Below are positions 1 to 9,694 of a stretch of DNA of 64,000 nt, piece by piece (within the stretch, counting starts at the first letter, position 1; every line of letters begins with the position of its first letter). The notes below the pieces were generated by a model. The model saw only the letters and a program-made list of their open reading frames with translations. It ran no database searches and was not told where the DNA came from. The DNA lies in contig CASFBL010000006.1 of the NCBI GenBank assembly GCA_949292775.1, positions 1-64,000 of the forward strand, read 5' to 3'. This DNA is from an uncultured Eubacteriales bacterium. Lineage in GTDB: Bacteria > Bacillota > Clostridia > Oscillospirales > Acutalibacteraceae. A program made the position numbers and the translations under genes.

Positions 1-1
1 C

Positions 2-1252
2 GCGCTTGTCGTTGTGGTTTTGACGCCTCTGTCGTTTTTTGTCGCTTCGTTTATTGCCAAGCACTCCCACGACAAATACCGGGAGCAGGCAAAACTGCGC
101 GGTAAAATGACCGGCTACGCTTCGGAAATGATTGAATGCGAAACGCTTGTAAAAGCCTACAGCATGGAAGAAAGCGTGGAAGAAAACTTCGACAAAATGA
201 ACCTCGACTTACAAAAAGTCGGCGTGATTGCGCATTTTTATTCTGCCCTTTCCAACCCCTGCACGCGTTTCGTCAACGCGATGGTCTATGCAGGCGTTGC
301 GATTGCAGGCGCCTATCTTTGTGTGACCGGGAAACTCACGGTCGGTGCGCTGACCTCCTTCCTCGCCTACTGCTCACAATACACAAAACCTTTCAACGAG
401 ATTTCCGGTGTAGTTGCAGAATTTCAGAATGCCGTGGCGAGCGCGAACCGCGTATTTCAGTTGTTAGACACAGAAGATGAAAGCGACGACAGTGCGCTCG
501 AAACCCTTTCGGTGCAGGACGGCACAGTGGGCTTTACACATGTGGATTTTGCCTATTCCAAGAAAAAGCCGTTGATTCGCGATTTTAATTTAGATGTAAA
601 AAGCGGCCAAACCATTGCGATTGTCGGCCCGACCGGCTGCGGTAAAACGACGATGATTAACCTTTTGATGCGCTTTTATGATGTCAACGCCGGAAAAATC
701 ACCGTAGACGGCAAAGATATCCGCACGGTGACGCGCGACAGCCTGCGCGGAGCATTCGGCATGGTGCTTCAGGACACTTGGCTGTTCCGCGGAACAGTGC
801 GGGAAAACATTGCTTACGGTGTGCCGGATGCGACCGACGAGGAAATCCGGGAAGCGGCAAAGGCGGCGCACGCACACAGCTTTATTAAGCGCTTGCCGAA
901 CGGCTACGACACGATATTAACTGAAAACGGCGACAATATTTCAGAGGGACAAAAACAGCTGCTGTGTATTGCGCGCGTCATGCTCAAACGCCCGCCGATG
1001 CTCATTTTGGACGAAGCGACCAGCAACATTGATACACGAACCGAAGTGCGGATTCAAAAGGCGTTTGCGGCGCTCATGGAAGGGCGGACGAGCTTCATTG
1101 TTGCCCACCGGCTTTCGACCATTCAAAACGCCGATGTCATTTTGGTCATGCGCGACGGGCAGATTATTGAAAAAGGCAATCACGAAGCCTTACTCGCGCA
1201 AAACGGGTTTTATGCACAGCTTTACAACAGCCAGTTTGCGGTGCAGGAATAA
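2..1252 (+). CDS. ABC exporter half-transporter, permease-ATPase fusion (5' truncated)
   Basis: C-terminal two thirds of an ABC exporter subunit in which membrane and ATPase domains are fused. The reading frame is open to the window edge, so the start lies outside; the GTG at 14 is internal. The first ~150 residues are the end of the transmembrane domain. The nucleotide-binding domain follows, with Walker A (GPTGCGKTT), the signature region (ISEGQKQ), Walker B (LILDEAT) and the switch histidine (VAHR). Such half-transporters usually pair with a second half encoded next to them, which would lie upstream of the window. The substrate cannot be read from sequence; family members export lipids, peptides or drugs. 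A strong terminator follows immediately. Confidence 0.93.
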   Translation, partial: ALVVVVLTPLSFFVASFIAKHSHDKYREQAKLRGKMTGYASEMIECETLVKAYSMEESVEENFDKMNLDLQKVGVIAHFYSALSNPCTRFVNAMVYAGVAIAGAYLCVTGKLTVGALTSFLAYCSQYTKPFNEISGVVAEFQNAVASANRVFQLLDTEDESDDSALETLSVQDGTVGFTHVDFAYSKKKPLIRDFNLDVKSGQTIAIVGPTGCGKTTMINLLMRFYDVNAGKITVDGKDIRTVTRDSLRGAFGMVLQDTWLFRGTVRENIAYGVPDATDEEIREAAKAAHAHSFIKRLPNGYDTILTENGDNISEGQKQLLCIARVMLKRPPMLILDEATSNIDTRTEVRIQKAFAALMEGRTSFIVAHRLSTIQNADVILVMRDGQIIEKGNHEALLAQNGFYAQLYNSQFAVQE

Positions 1253-1273
1253 TTACAGTTTTCTATAATAATG

Positions 1274-1303
1274 AAAAAAGAGAGGGTTTTCCCTCTCTTT
1301 TTT
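1274..1303 (+). terminator. Rho-independent terminator of the ABC exporter gene
   Basis: Perfect 13-bp stem (A-run plus GAGAGGG pairing with CCCTCTC plus T-run) around a 4-nt loop, 21 bp after the stop codon, ending in a T tract. The A/T runs on both sides could also stop transcription coming from the right. Confidence 0.9.
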
Positions 1304-1366
1304 GATTTTCCCCTATAAAAAGCCACGGCAAAAATGAAGGACCGGCTTTACTTTTTTGTTTACTGG

Positions 1367-1954
1367 TTAAGGCTCTGTTTCGATAAAATGGTTCTGATAC
1401 AAATCCCAATATTTTCTGTAAACACGATTTTGCTGCCCGTCAAGGTTTAATTGGTACATTCTAAAAATAACCTTATATCCTTTCGGCTGCCACTCCTCTT
1501 CATAGGAATATTGATATTTCATGCCAAGATTTATCATTACACCGCCACTGCGGGGGTTTTGAACATCGTGTGTTGCAGTTATATAGGGCACATGGTCTTT
1601 TTGCAGCTTGGCAATAACAGCCGCACCGGCTTCTGTCACTATGCCCTGATGCCAAAACTCTTTACGAAGGGCATATCCAAAATCGTGACTGTCATCTTGC
1701 TTCACTGTAATGTAGCCAATAGGTACATCTATATTTTTCAAGCAAATCGCGTAGAAATCACTTTGACTGTCTTCACAGACAATTTTTTCCTCAAAAAACT
1801 CTTTTGCATCTTCTATATTTTTTGCCGGGAACCACGGCAAAAAAGTATTCACATCTTTATCTTGCAACAGAAGATATAAGGCTTCTATGTCTTTTTCTGT
1901 AAAACTTCTCAATAAAAGCCTATTTGTTTCTATTACATGTAACTGTTTAATCAT
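1367..1954 (-). CDS. GNAT family N-acetyltransferase (RimJ/RimL type)
   Basis: A 195-residue acetyl-CoA-dependent N-acetyltransferase. It opens with the typical TNRLLLRSFTEKDIEALY strand-helix pattern, and the mid-region GYITVKQDDS.DFGYALRKEFWHQGIVTEAGAAV matches the central beta strands and the acetyl-CoA-binding turn of RimJ/RimL-like enzymes. The start at 1954 is chosen because AAAGGAAAAGT lies just upstream; an in-frame ATG 15 bp earlier overlaps that site and is unlikely. Relatives acetylate ribosomal-protein N-termini, polyamines or antibiotics, so the substrate here is unknown. The gene is single, with about 100 bp of AT-rich DNA and the nifJ terminator upstream. Confidence 0.85.
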   Translation of the reverse strand: MIKQLHVIETNRLLLRSFTEKDIEALYLLLQDKDVNTFLPWFPAKNIEDAKEFFEEKIVCEDSQSDFYAICLKNIDVPIGYITVKQDDSHDFGYALRKEFWHQGIVTEAGAAVIAKLQKDHVPYITATHDVQNPRSGGVMINLGMKYQYSYEEEWQPKGYKVIFRMYQLNLDGQQNRVYRKYWDLYQNHFIETEP

Positions 1955-2092
1955 ACTTTTCCTTTGCATTCCTATTCAACTTTTTGACTTAAAAAGCTCT
2001 ATGTTTTTAAAATACCATTTTTGATTTTCATTTTAAATTATATCAAAACGCACCGAATATGCAAGATTTTTTGATTTTTTCTAATCTGCGCT

Positions 2093-2132
2093 AAAAAACA
2101 CCCCCGGGCGTTCCGGTTGGAACGCTCGGGGG
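2093..2132 (-). terminator. Rho-independent terminator of nifJ
   Basis: A 14-bp GC-rich stem (2101-2114 with 2119-2132, one mismatch, 4-nt loop). Read on the minus strand it is followed by a T-rich tract, 22 bp after the nifJ stop. Confidence 0.9.
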
Positions 2133-2153
2133 CTTTGCGTTTATAGGATTTGC

Positions 2154-5100
2154 TTATTCTGCGTCGGGCGCATACAGATCCTTCAATCTCAGAAGGTGCT
2201 GATATCTTGCCTTTGCAGTGTCCTCCGCCTTTTGGAACAGAACTTCTGCTCTTTCGGGGAAGGAACGGGTCAACGAGGAGTAACGCGCTTCGTTCATAAT
2301 GAAGTCGCGATAGCTCTCGGAGCCTTCCTTGCTGTCGATGGTGAACGGGTTCTTGCCCTCTGCCTTGAGCGCCGGGTTGTAACGGAACATATTCCAATAA
2401 CCGCAGTCCACAGCCTTCTTCATTTCAGCCTGGCAGTTGGTCATGCCGCCCTTAATGGAGTGCATTTCGCACGGTGCATAAGCGATGATGATGGACGGAC
2501 CATGATAAGCTTCTGCTTCCACAAGAGCTTTAATGGTCTGGTTCTGGTCAGCGCCCATAGCGATCTGTGCAACATACACATAGCCATAGCTCATAGCGAT
2601 TTCAGCAAGGCTCTTCTTGGCGACCGCTTTACCGGCAGCTGCAAACTGTGCAACCTGACCGATGTTGGAAGCCTTGGAAGCCTGACCGCCGGTGTTGGAG
2701 TAAACTTCGGTATCGAATACCATGATGTTGACATCTTCACCGGTTGCAAGAACATGGTCTACGCCGCCGAAGCCGATATCATATGCCCAGCCGTCGCCGC
2801 CGAAGATCCAAACAGATTTCTTGGAAAGGTATTCCTTATTGTCAAGGATATCCTTACGGGTTTCGCAATCGCAATCCAGCGCTTCCAGCGCAGCAACGAG
2901 TGCCTTGGTCGCTTCGCCGTTCTTGTCGCCGTCGTTGACGGTGTCAAGATATGCGTTGCAAGCCGCTTTGACATCTTCCGGTGCTTCTTCAGCTGCCGCA
3001 AGCTCTTTGACTTCAGCAATCAAGCGGTTGCGGATAGCGTTCTGGCCGAGATACATACCATAGCCGTGCTCTGCGTTGTCCTCAAACAAGGAGTTTGCCC
3101 AAGCCGGACCGTGGCCGTCTTTATTGACGGTATAGGGAGAGGTTGCTGCCGGGCCGCCCCAAATGGAGGAACAGCCGGTTGCGTTGGAGATATACATTCT
3201 GTCGCCGAACAGCTGCGTAATCAGTCTTGCATAAGAGGTCTCGGCGCAGCCTGCGCAGGAGCCGGAGAACTCAAGAAGCGGTGTCTTGAACTGGCTGCCG
3301 ATTACGGTGTTGTTTGCAAGGTCTTCCTTAACGGAGACATTGGCAACCATGTAATCGAATGCCGGCTGTTTTTCGTCCTGAGATTCACGCGGAACCATTT
3401 TCAGGGAGTTCGTCGGGCAGACGCCGATGCAGACGCCGCAGCCCATACAATCCATCGGGGAGACAGCCATTGTGTATTTGTATTCGCCCTTGCCTTTGCC
3501 CTTCTTGTCAACAAGCGTTGCGCAAGCCGGCGCGTTGGCTGCTTCTTCTTCGTTCAAAGCATAGGGGCGGATGGTAGCGTGCGGGCAGACATAAGCGCAC
3601 TTGTTGCACTGTGCGCAGGTCGCGCCGTTCCACTCGGGAACCATAACCGCAACGCCGCGTTTTTCATAAGCGGAAGCGCCCTGCTCGAAGGTACCGTCTG
3701 CGTGATCGACAAATGCGGAAACCGGAAGAGAATCGCCGTCCATCTTGCCGACCGGCTTCATAATGTCGTCAACCATCTTGACGAGCTTCGCCGGGCCGTT
3801 TTCAGTTGCCGGAGTTTCGGTATCCACTGCGTTTGCCCAGTCAGCCGGAACATCAATCTTCACATAAGCGGTAGCGCCTGCGTCGATTGCCTTTTCGTTC
3901 ATTTCAACGATCTCTTTGCCCTTCTTCATGAACTTCTGGGCCTTTTCTTTCATGTAACCGATTGCTTCGTCAACCGGCAGAACCTTGGCAAGAGAGAAGA
4001 ACGCGGACTGCAGAACGGTGTTGGTACGCTTGCCAAGACCGATTTGTGCGGCAAGGTCAATAGCGTTGACCGTGTAAAGCTGAACATTGTTCTTTGCAAT
4101 GTAGCGCTTGGTTTCTGCGTTGAGCTTTTCAGCAAGCTCTTTTTCATCCCACTGGCAGTTGATGAGGAACACGCCGCCGGGTTTTACATCGTTGACCATG
4201 CGGAAGCCTTTTTCCACATAGGAGGGGTTATGGCAGGCAACGAAGTCCGCTTTGTTGATGTAGTAGGGGCTCTTGATCGGCTTGTCGCCAAAACGCAGGT
4301 GCGAAATGGTTACGCCGCCGGTCTTTTTGGAGTCATACTGGAAATATGCCTGAACATATTTGTCGGTATGGTCGCCGATAATCTTGATGGAGTCTTTGTT
4401 TGCGCCGACCGTACCGTCACCGCCGAGACCCCAGAACTTGCACTCGATGGTGCCCGGTGCCGCTGTGTTGGGCGCGGGCTTCTCTTCGAGAGAAAGGTGG
4501 GTAACATCATCGTTGATGCCGATGGTGAACTGACGCTCAGGCGTTTCTTTCTGGAGGTGTTCATAAACAGCAAAGACGCTCGCGGGCGGAGTATCCTTGG
4601 AACCAAGGCCGTAACGACCGCCGCAGACCTTCGCGGTTCTGCCCATTTCGTTGAGTGCCGCAACAACATCGAGGAACAGCGGTTCGCCGATGGAGCCGGG
4701 CTCTTTGGTTCTGTCGAGAACAGCAATTTTCTTTGCAGTCTCGGGGATAGCTGCGCAGAATGCTTTTGCGGAGAACGGTCTGTAAAGACGAACTTTGACA
4801 AGACCGACTTTTTCGCCCTTCGCGGTCAAATAGTCGATAACCTCTTCCGCGACATCGCAGATAGAGCCCATAGCAACAATAACTCTTTCTGCATCGGGTG
4901 CGCCGTAGTAGTTGAACAGCTTGTAGTCTGTGCCGAGCTTTTCGTTGACCTTGTCCATATATTTCTCAACGATTGCCGGAACAGCTTCATAATAGCTGTT
5001 GCAAGCTTCTCTGTGCTGGAAGAAAATATCGCCGTTTTCGTGAGAACCACGCATAACCGGGCGCTCGGGGTTGAGCGCGCGCTTACGGAACGCAGCGACT

Positions 5101-5720
5101 GCGTCCATATTGCACATTTCTTTCAGGTCTTTATAGTCCCAAATCTTGATTTTCTGAATTTCGTGAGAAGTACGGAAACCGTCAAAGAAGTTGATGAACG
5201 GAACACGGCCTTCAATTGCGGCAAGATGCGCAACAGCACCAAGGTCCATAACTTCCTGCGGGTTGGTTTCAGCAAGCATTGCAAAACCGGTCTGACGGCA
5301 GGCGTACACATCGGAATGGTCGCCGAAAATGTTCAGCGCATGAGAAGCCACGCAGCGCGCGGACACATGGAACACGCTCGGCAGCAATTCGCCTGCGATT
5401 TTGTACATGTTCGGGATCATCAGAAGAAGACCCTGAGAAGCGGTGTAGGTTGTAGTCAGCGCACCGGCTGCCAAAGAGCCGTGCACCGTACCTGCGGCGC
5501 CTGCTTCAGACTGCATTTCCGCCACGCGAACGGTGGTGCCGAAAATGTTTTTCTGCCCCTGTGCCGACCACTGGTCGACATAGTCCGCCATCGGGCTTGA
5601 GGGCGTAATGGGGTAAATGCCGGCAACCTCAGTAAAGGCATAAGACACATATGCCGCGGCATTGTTACCGTCCATGGTTTTGCTCTTGCGCTCCACCACG
5701 GCTTTTTTCGTTTCTGCCAT
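2154..5720 (-). CDS. nifJ: Pyruvate:ferredoxin (flavodoxin) oxidoreductase
   Basis: A 1188-residue homodimeric-type PFOR, the usual size for the single-chain enzyme. It converts pyruvate and CoA to acetyl-CoA, CO2 and reduced ferredoxin in the cytoplasm, the central oxidative step of clostridial fermentation. Domains in order: N-terminal pyruvate-binding domain (GIYPITPSSPMAD), transketolase-like domain II, gamma domain, a 2x[4Fe-4S] ferredoxin insert (CAQCNKCAYVCP and CMGCGVCIGVCP), then the TPP domain with GCAETSYARL and GDGWAYDIGFGG. The cysteine in SGSCAGCAET fits the third cluster. ATG at 5720 is preferred over the upstream in-frame start because AAGGAGG lies 8 bp before it. The gene is monocistronic, between its own promoter and terminator. 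Confidence 0.97.
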   Translation of the reverse strand: MAETKKAVVERKSKTMDGNNAAAYVSYAFTEVAGIYPITPSSPMADYVDQWSAQGQKNIFGTTVRVAEMQSEAGAAGTVHGSLAAGALTTTYTASQGLLLMIPNMYKIAGELLPSVFHVSARCVASHALNIFGDHSDVYACRQTGFAMLAETNPQEVMDLGAVAHLAAIEGRVPFINFFDGFRTSHEIQKIKIWDYKDLKEMCNMDAVAAFRKRALNPERPVMRGSHENGDIFFQHREACNSYYEAVPAIVEKYMDKVNEKLGTDYKLFNYYGAPDAERVIVAMGSICDVAEEVIDYLTAKGEKVGLVKVRLYRPFSAKAFCAAIPETAKKIAVLDRTKEPGSIGEPLFLDVVAALNEMGRTAKVCGGRYGLGSKDTPPASVFAVYEHLQKETPERQFTIGINDDVTHLSLEEKPAPNTAAPGTIECKFWGLGGDGTVGANKDSIKIIGDHTDKYVQAYFQYDSKKTGGVTISHLRFGDKPIKSPYYINKADFVACHNPSYVEKGFRMVNDVKPGGVFLINCQWDEKELAEKLNAETKRYIAKNNVQLYTVNAIDLAAQIGLGKRTNTVLQSAFFSLAKVLPVDEAIGYMKEKAQKFMKKGKEIVEMNEKAIDAGATAYVKIDVPADWANAVDTETPATENGPAKLVKMVDDIMKPVGKMDGDSLPVSAFVDHADGTFEQGASAYEKRGVAVMVPEWNGATCAQCNKCAYVCPHATIRPYALNEEEAANAPACATLVDKKGKGKGEYKYTMAVSPMDCMGCGVCIGVCPTNSLKMVPRESQDEKQPAFDYMVANVSVKEDLANNTVIGSQFKTPLLEFSGSCAGCAETSYARLITQLFGDRMYISNATGCSSIWGGPAATSPYTVNKDGHGPAWANSLFEDNAEHGYGMYLGQNAIRNRLIAEVKELAAAEEAPEDVKAACNAYLDTVNDGDKNGEATKALVAALEALDCDCETRKDILDNKEYLSKKSVWIFGGDGWAYDIGFGGVDHVLATGEDVNIMVFDTEVYSNTGGQASKASNIGQVAQFAAAGKAVAKKSLAEIAMSYGYVYVAQIAMGADQNQTIKALVEAEAYHGPSIIIAYAPCEMHSIKGGMTNCQAEMKKAVDCGYWNMFRYNPALKAEGKNPFTIDSKEGSESYRDFIMNEARYSSLTRSFPERAEVLFQKAEDTAKARYQHLLRLKDLYAPDAE

Positions 5721-5793
5721 TGATATTTCCTCCTTGAAAGGTTGTTTACCTGTGTATTTCGGCAGTAAAAACTGCCGCTCCACATACAAAGTC

Positions 5794-5822
5794 ATTGTAA
5801 CACTTTCTTTTTAAAGTGTAAA
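5794..5822 (-). promoter_or_regulatory. nifJ promoter with a dyad filling its spacer
   Basis: On the minus strand, TTTACA (5817-5822), a 17-bp spacer and TACAAT (5794-5799). The spacer region holds an inverted repeat, ACACTTT / AAAGTGT (5800-5806 and 5813-5819), where a repressor would block the polymerase. The 5' leader also carries a small hairpin, GGCAG / CTGCC, at about 5761-5776. The cognate regulator is unknown; the dyad does not match the TTGTTAA/TTAACAA Rex site. Confidence 0.65.
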
Positions 5823-5925
5823 TATAAAATCCTATGAAAATCCGCGCAAAATATGGTTTTTTTTGAAGATTTTGCAGAGAACGGCGCCGCGTTCTGTCCT
5901 ACTTTCAACGAAACTGGCCACAATG

Positions 5926-5954
5926 TTGACTTATTGCGAAAAATCGTATATACT
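5926..5954 (+). promoter_or_regulatory. Sigma-A promoter of the CNNM/CorC gene
   Basis: TTGACT (5926-5931), 17-bp spacer, TATACT (5949-5954). Predicted transcript start is about 30 bp before the ATG, just upstream of GAAAGGAG. Confidence 0.8.
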
Positions 5955-5993
5955 ATTAACCAAATTTACTTTGAAAGGAGTCCTTTTCACATT

Positions 5994-7403
5994 ATGGACG
6001 ACGCAGACCCCGGGAATATTATTTTAAAACTTGTTTTACTGTTCATTCTGACCTTGCTCAACGCCTTTTTTGCCATGTCTGAAATTGCAATTATTTCGCT
6101 CAACGACGCAAAAATCGACAAAATGGCAGAGGAAGGCCACAAACGAGCCCGGCAGGTCAAAAAACTGACCGAAAATTCCAGCAACTTTCTTTCGACCATT
6201 CAAATCGGCGTAACCCTCGCCGGTTTCCTAACTTCCGCAACGGCGGCACAGAGCTTTGCGACGATGCTCACAAATGCGCTTGCCGGAACCGCCATTGCAA
6301 ATGTCATTCCGCTCGGCGTTATCAGCGGCATTTCCACGGTGCTTATCACCCTTATCACCTCTTATTTCTCATTGGTGCTCGGGGAACTTGCGCCCAAGAA
6401 AATCGCCATGCAGAAGCCTGAAAAGGTTTCGTTTGCCGTTGTGCCGATTCTTTTGTTTGTAAGTTATGTGACATTGCCGTTTGTTAAGATTCTCTCGTTT
6501 TCCACAAACGCGGTGGTTCGTCTGTTTGGTCTTGACCCCAACGCTGACGAGGAAGAAGTCACTGAAGAAGAGATTCGCATGATGGTGGATGTCGGTCAGG
6601 AAAAAGGCGTTATTGAAGATGTGCAAAAGGAAATGATCAACAACATCTTTGAGTTTGACGACATTGATGTGGCTGACATTATGACCCACCGCACAGATAT
6701 GGCTTGTGTGGATTTGGAGGACTCGCTTTCAGACACCATTAAGCTCGCCATTGAAGAGGGATATTCGAGAATCCCGGTTTATGAAGAGGACCCCGACAAC
6801 ATTGTCGGCATCATCTATATCAAAGATTTGCTCAAATATGTCGGCACATCGCTCCCGAAATCCAAAGGGCTTAAGGATATCATGCGAAAAGCCTATTTTG
6901 TGCCGGAAAGCAAACGCTGCGGTGCGCTGTTCTCGGAAATGACCGAAAAGCACATTCAAATGGCTATTGTCGTGGACGAATACGGCGGAACAGCGGGTCT
7001 TGTCACGCTGGAGGACATTGTGGAAGCCATTGTCGGCAACATTCAGGATGAATACGACAACGAAGACGAGGAAATCTCGAAAATCAACGAAACCACCTTT
7101 ACAATAGACGGCATTACGGACTTGGAGGAAGTCGAGGAACAGCTCGGCATTAAATTCCCGAAAGACGATTATGACACGCTCGGCGGGTTCATTACAAGCC
7201 AGCTCGGCTTTTTGCCGCAGGACGGCGACATGAACACGGTGGAATATGAAAACATCCGTTTCACGGTTTTGAATGTGGAAGAACGCCGCATCGGCAAAGT
7301 CAAAGTAGAAATTTTGCCGGCGTCGGAAAACGCGGAGGACGCGCCGGCTGAGGAAAAGAAATCGATTTTCGAGCGCGGCCGCAAAGAAGATAGCGAGGAC
7401 TAA
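5994..7403 (+). CDS. CNNM/HlyC-CorC family membrane protein with CBS pair
   Basis: A 469-residue integral membrane protein of the CNNM (DUF21) family, often annotated hemolysin C or magnesium/cobalt efflux. The N-terminal ~200 residues contain about four hydrophobic segments of the DUF21 domain (LVLLFILTLLNAFFAMSE opening). Two CBS domains follow (DIMTHRTDM... and ...IQMAIVVDEYGGTAGLVTLEDIVEAIVG), then a C-terminal CorC_HlyC domain (ITDLEEVEEQLGIKFP...DTLGGFI). Family members act in Mg2+ homeostasis, probably as exporters gated by nucleotide binding to CBS. ATG at 5994 is chosen for its GAAAGGAG site and because the promoter lies inside the longer reading frame. Monocistronic. Confidence 0.9.
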   Translation: MDDADPGNIILKLVLLFILTLLNAFFAMSEIAIISLNDAKIDKMAEEGHKRARQVKKLTENSSNFLSTIQIGVTLAGFLTSATAAQSFATMLTNALAGTAIANVIPLGVISGISTVLITLITSYFSLVLGELAPKKIAMQKPEKVSFAVVPILLFVSYVTLPFVKILSFSTNAVVRLFGLDPNADEEEVTEEEIRMMVDVGQEKGVIEDVQKEMINNIFEFDDIDVADIMTHRTDMACVDLEDSLSDTIKLAIEEGYSRIPVYEEDPDNIVGIIYIKDLLKYVGTSLPKSKGLKDIMRKAYFVPESKRCGALFSEMTEKHIQMAIVVDEYGGTAGLVTLEDIVEAIVGNIQDEYDNEDEEISKINETTFTIDGITDLEEVEEQLGIKFPKDDYDTLGGFITSQLGFLPQDGDMNTVEYENIRFTVLNVEERRIGKVKVEILPASENAEDAPAEEKKSIFERGRKEDSED

Positions 7404-7431
7404 TTCCTCTGCATAAAAGCAAAACAAAAAC

Positions 7432-7456
7432 GACCGGTAATAACCGGTCTTTTTTT
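7432..7456. terminator. Bidirectional terminator between the CorC-type gene and araD
   Basis: GACCGGT / ACCGGTC stem with a 4-nt loop, flanked by a T7 tract on the plus strand and an A-rich run that gives GTTTTTG on the minus strand. It can end both convergent transcripts. Confidence 0.85.
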
Positions 7457-7474
7457 CTGTCTGTTTTAGAAAAA

Positions 7475-8179
7475 TCACTCAGATTTCTTACTCTGCCCGT
7501 AATAGGCATTTGCGCCGTGTTTGCGCAAATAGTGCTTATCAAGCAATTCCTGTTGCATGGAAGAAAGCGCGGGATTGAGCATTTTCGCATGCCACGCCAT
7601 AAAGGCAAGTTCTTCTAACACAACGGCGTTGTGCACAGCGTTTTTCGGGCTTGTGCCCCAACAGAACGGGCCGTGGCTGTGAACCAAAACGGCGGGAATA
7701 TCCTTGGCGCTTTTATCACAAAAGGTCTCCACAATTACATTGCCGGTCTCCAGCTCATATTTGCCGCCGATTTCTTCGGGCGTCATTTTGCGCGTGCAGG
7801 GAATCTCGCCGTAAAAATAGTCGCCGTGGGTGGTGCCGAGCGCTTCAATCCCCTGCCCTGCCTGAGCAAAAGTGGTCGCCCAGCGCGAATGGGTATGGAC
7901 AACGCCGCCGATGTCGGGGAACGCGTTATAAAGCACAACATGGGTGTCGGTGTCGGACGAAGGGTTCAAATCCCCCTCGACCTTTTCGCCGGTGGCAAGC
8001 GATACAACGACCATATCCTCCGGGCGCATGGTGTCATATTCCACGCCGGAGGGCTTGATGACCATAAGACCTTTTTCGCGGTCCACGCCGGACACATTGC
8101 CCCAAGTGAAAGTGACAAGATTATGTTTCGGCAAAAGCAGATTGGCTTCAAATACCGCCTGTTTTAATTCTTCGAGCAT
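7475..8179 (-). CDS. araD: L-ribulose-5-phosphate 4-epimerase
   Basis: A 234-residue class II aldolase-fold epimerase that converts L-ribulose 5-phosphate to D-xylulose 5-phosphate, the last step of bacterial L-arabinose catabolism. Visible motifs are [12 protein letters not shown], the substrate loop IKPSG, SSDTDTH and the metal-binding HTH ([14 protein letters not shown]) plus HSHGPFCWG. Length matches AraD. It follows araA by 10 bp and is the last gene of an araB-like/araA/araD operon. Fuculose-phosphate aldolase is the main alternative, excluded here by the araA neighbour and the SGVEYD/DTH pattern. Confidence 0.95.
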   Translation of the reverse strand: MLEELKQAVFEANLLLPKHNLVTFTWGNVSGVDREKGLMVIKPSGVEYDTMRPEDMVVVSLATGEKVEGDLNPSSDTDTHVVLYNAFPDIGGVVHTHSRWATTFAQAGQGIEALGTTHGDYFYGEIPCTRKMTPEEIGGKYELETGNVIVETFCDKSAKDIPAVLVHSHGPFCWGTSPKNAVHNAVVLEELAFMAWHAKMLNPALSSMQQELLDKHYLRKHGANAYYGQSKKSE

Positions 8180-8189
8180 CGTTTTTCCC

Positions 8190-9665
8190 TCACTTTAACT
8201 TCCACGCAAGGTCGTTTAAGAACAGCTCCTGTTCGAGCGACGCGGGCGTGGTGTCTTTTGTGATGTGGACAAACTCAATATCCATAATCCGTGCCCAGTC
8301 TTTGAGCATTTCGGGAGTCGCATCATAGGTCAGAACGGTGTGGTGCGCGCCGCCCGCCAAAATCCAACACTCCGCACCTGTGCGAAGGTCCGGCATGGCA
8401 CGCCACATAACGCGCGCAACCGGAAGATTGGGCATCGGCAAAATCGGTTTGACCGCTTCGATATCTTGGCAAATCATGCGCAGTCTGCCGCCCATATCCA
8501 CAAGGCTCACGACGCAGGCTTTACCGGGATGTCCCTCAAAGACAAGGCGTGCGGGGTCTGCTTTGCCGCCGATGCCGAGCGGATGCACTTCGATGCGCGG
8601 GCGGTCTGCCGCGACGCTGGGGCAAACTTCAAGCATATGCGCGCCGAGCGAATATTCAGCGTCTTTTTGGAGGTTGTAAGTGTAATCTTCCATAAACGCC
8701 GAACCGCCGGTCATGCCCTCGGTCATCGCTTTCACAACTGCGGTCATCGCGGCGACTTTCCAGTCGCCCTCGCCGCCGTAGCCGTAGCCCTGTTCCATTA
8801 AGCGCTGGGAAGCAAGGCCGGGGAGCTGTTCCATGCCGTATAAATCTTCAAAGGTATTGGAAAATGCCTTACAGCCCTCACGGTCAAGCATTTTCTTCAT
8901 GGCGATTTCTTCTTTTGCCTGATAGCGCACCGCGTCGAGATTTTCCGTCGCGAAGGTGTAGCGCTCAGCGTATTCCTGCATCAGCGCGTCTGTTTCTTCT
9001 TCGGTGACTTTGCCGATTTCTTCGACCAGCTCGCCCACCGGCCAGGTATTGACCTGCCAACCAAGCTGCATCTGCACGCCGACCTTGTCGCCCTCGGTCA
9101 CGGCAACATTGCGCATATTGTCGCCGAAGCGCATGACCTTGAGGCGGCGGGAGAACGCCGCCGCCACCGCGGAGCGCATCCAGTCGCCGAGCCGCTTGAG
9201 AACATCTTCATCCTGCCAATAGCCCATAATCACCTTGCGCGGCATCCGCAGTCTTGCGGCGATGAAGCCGTGCTCGCGGTCGCCGTGCGCCGCCTGGTTT
9301 AAGTTCATGAAGTCCATGTCGATTTCTTCATTCGGGATTTCACGGTTATACTGCGTGGCAAAATGGCAATAGGGCTTTTGAAGCTTTGAAAGCCCGTCAA
9401 TCCACATTTTCGAGGGCGAAAATGTGTGCATCCAAGTAATCAGACCGGCGCACTTATCCTGATAATTCGCTTCTTTCACGACATTCGAGATTTCCTCAGG
9501 CGTTTTCGCCGTGACTTTATAAACGACCTTGCACGGCAAAATGCCGCTTTCGTTCATGGTGTCCGCCATTTCTTTGGCGCGAGATGCCACGATTTCCAAC
9601 ACCTCGGGACCGTACAGGAACTGACTGCCGACCACAAACCAAAATTCATATTCTTTCATTTGCAT
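8190..9665 (-). CDS. araA: L-arabinose isomerase
   Basis: A 491-residue cytoplasmic, Mn2+-dependent isomerase of L-arabinose to L-ribulose, of typical family length. The opening [17 protein letters not shown] is a hallmark of AraA, as are [19 protein letters not shown] and the C-terminal [14 protein letters not shown]. The ATG at 9665 has GAGGTG six bases upstream and is preferred to the GTG at 9674, which overlaps that site. It lies 29 bp downstream of the kinase gene and 10 bp upstream of araD, so the three are co-transcribed. Confidence 0.97.
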   Translation of the reverse strand: MQMKEYEFWFVVGSQFLYGPEVLEIVASRAKEMADTMNESGILPCKVVYKVTAKTPEEISNVVKEANYQDKCAGLITWMHTFSPSKMWIDGLSKLQKPYCHFATQYNREIPNEEIDMDFMNLNQAAHGDREHGFIAARLRMPRKVIMGYWQDEDVLKRLGDWMRSAVAAAFSRRLKVMRFGDNMRNVAVTEGDKVGVQMQLGWQVNTWPVGELVEEIGKVTEEETDALMQEYAERYTFATENLDAVRYQAKEEIAMKKMLDREGCKAFSNTFEDLYGMEQLPGLASQRLMEQGYGYGGEGDWKVAAMTAVVKAMTEGMTGGSAFMEDYTYNLQKDAEYSLGAHMLEVCPSVAADRPRIEVHPLGIGGKADPARLVFEGHPGKACVVSLVDMGGRLRMICQDIEAVKPILPMPNLPVARVMWRAMPDLRTGAECWILAGGAHHTVLTYDATPEMLKDWARIMDIEFVHITKDTTPASLEQELFLNDLAWKLK

Positions 9666-9694
9666 ATTTGTCACCTCATCGGGATAGTTTTCTG

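Noticed and set aside
2196-5600. A 1134-codon open frame on the plus strand
   Set aside because: It is antisense to nifJ over its whole length, lacks a ribosome site and encodes no recognisable domain; it results from the codon usage of nifJ.
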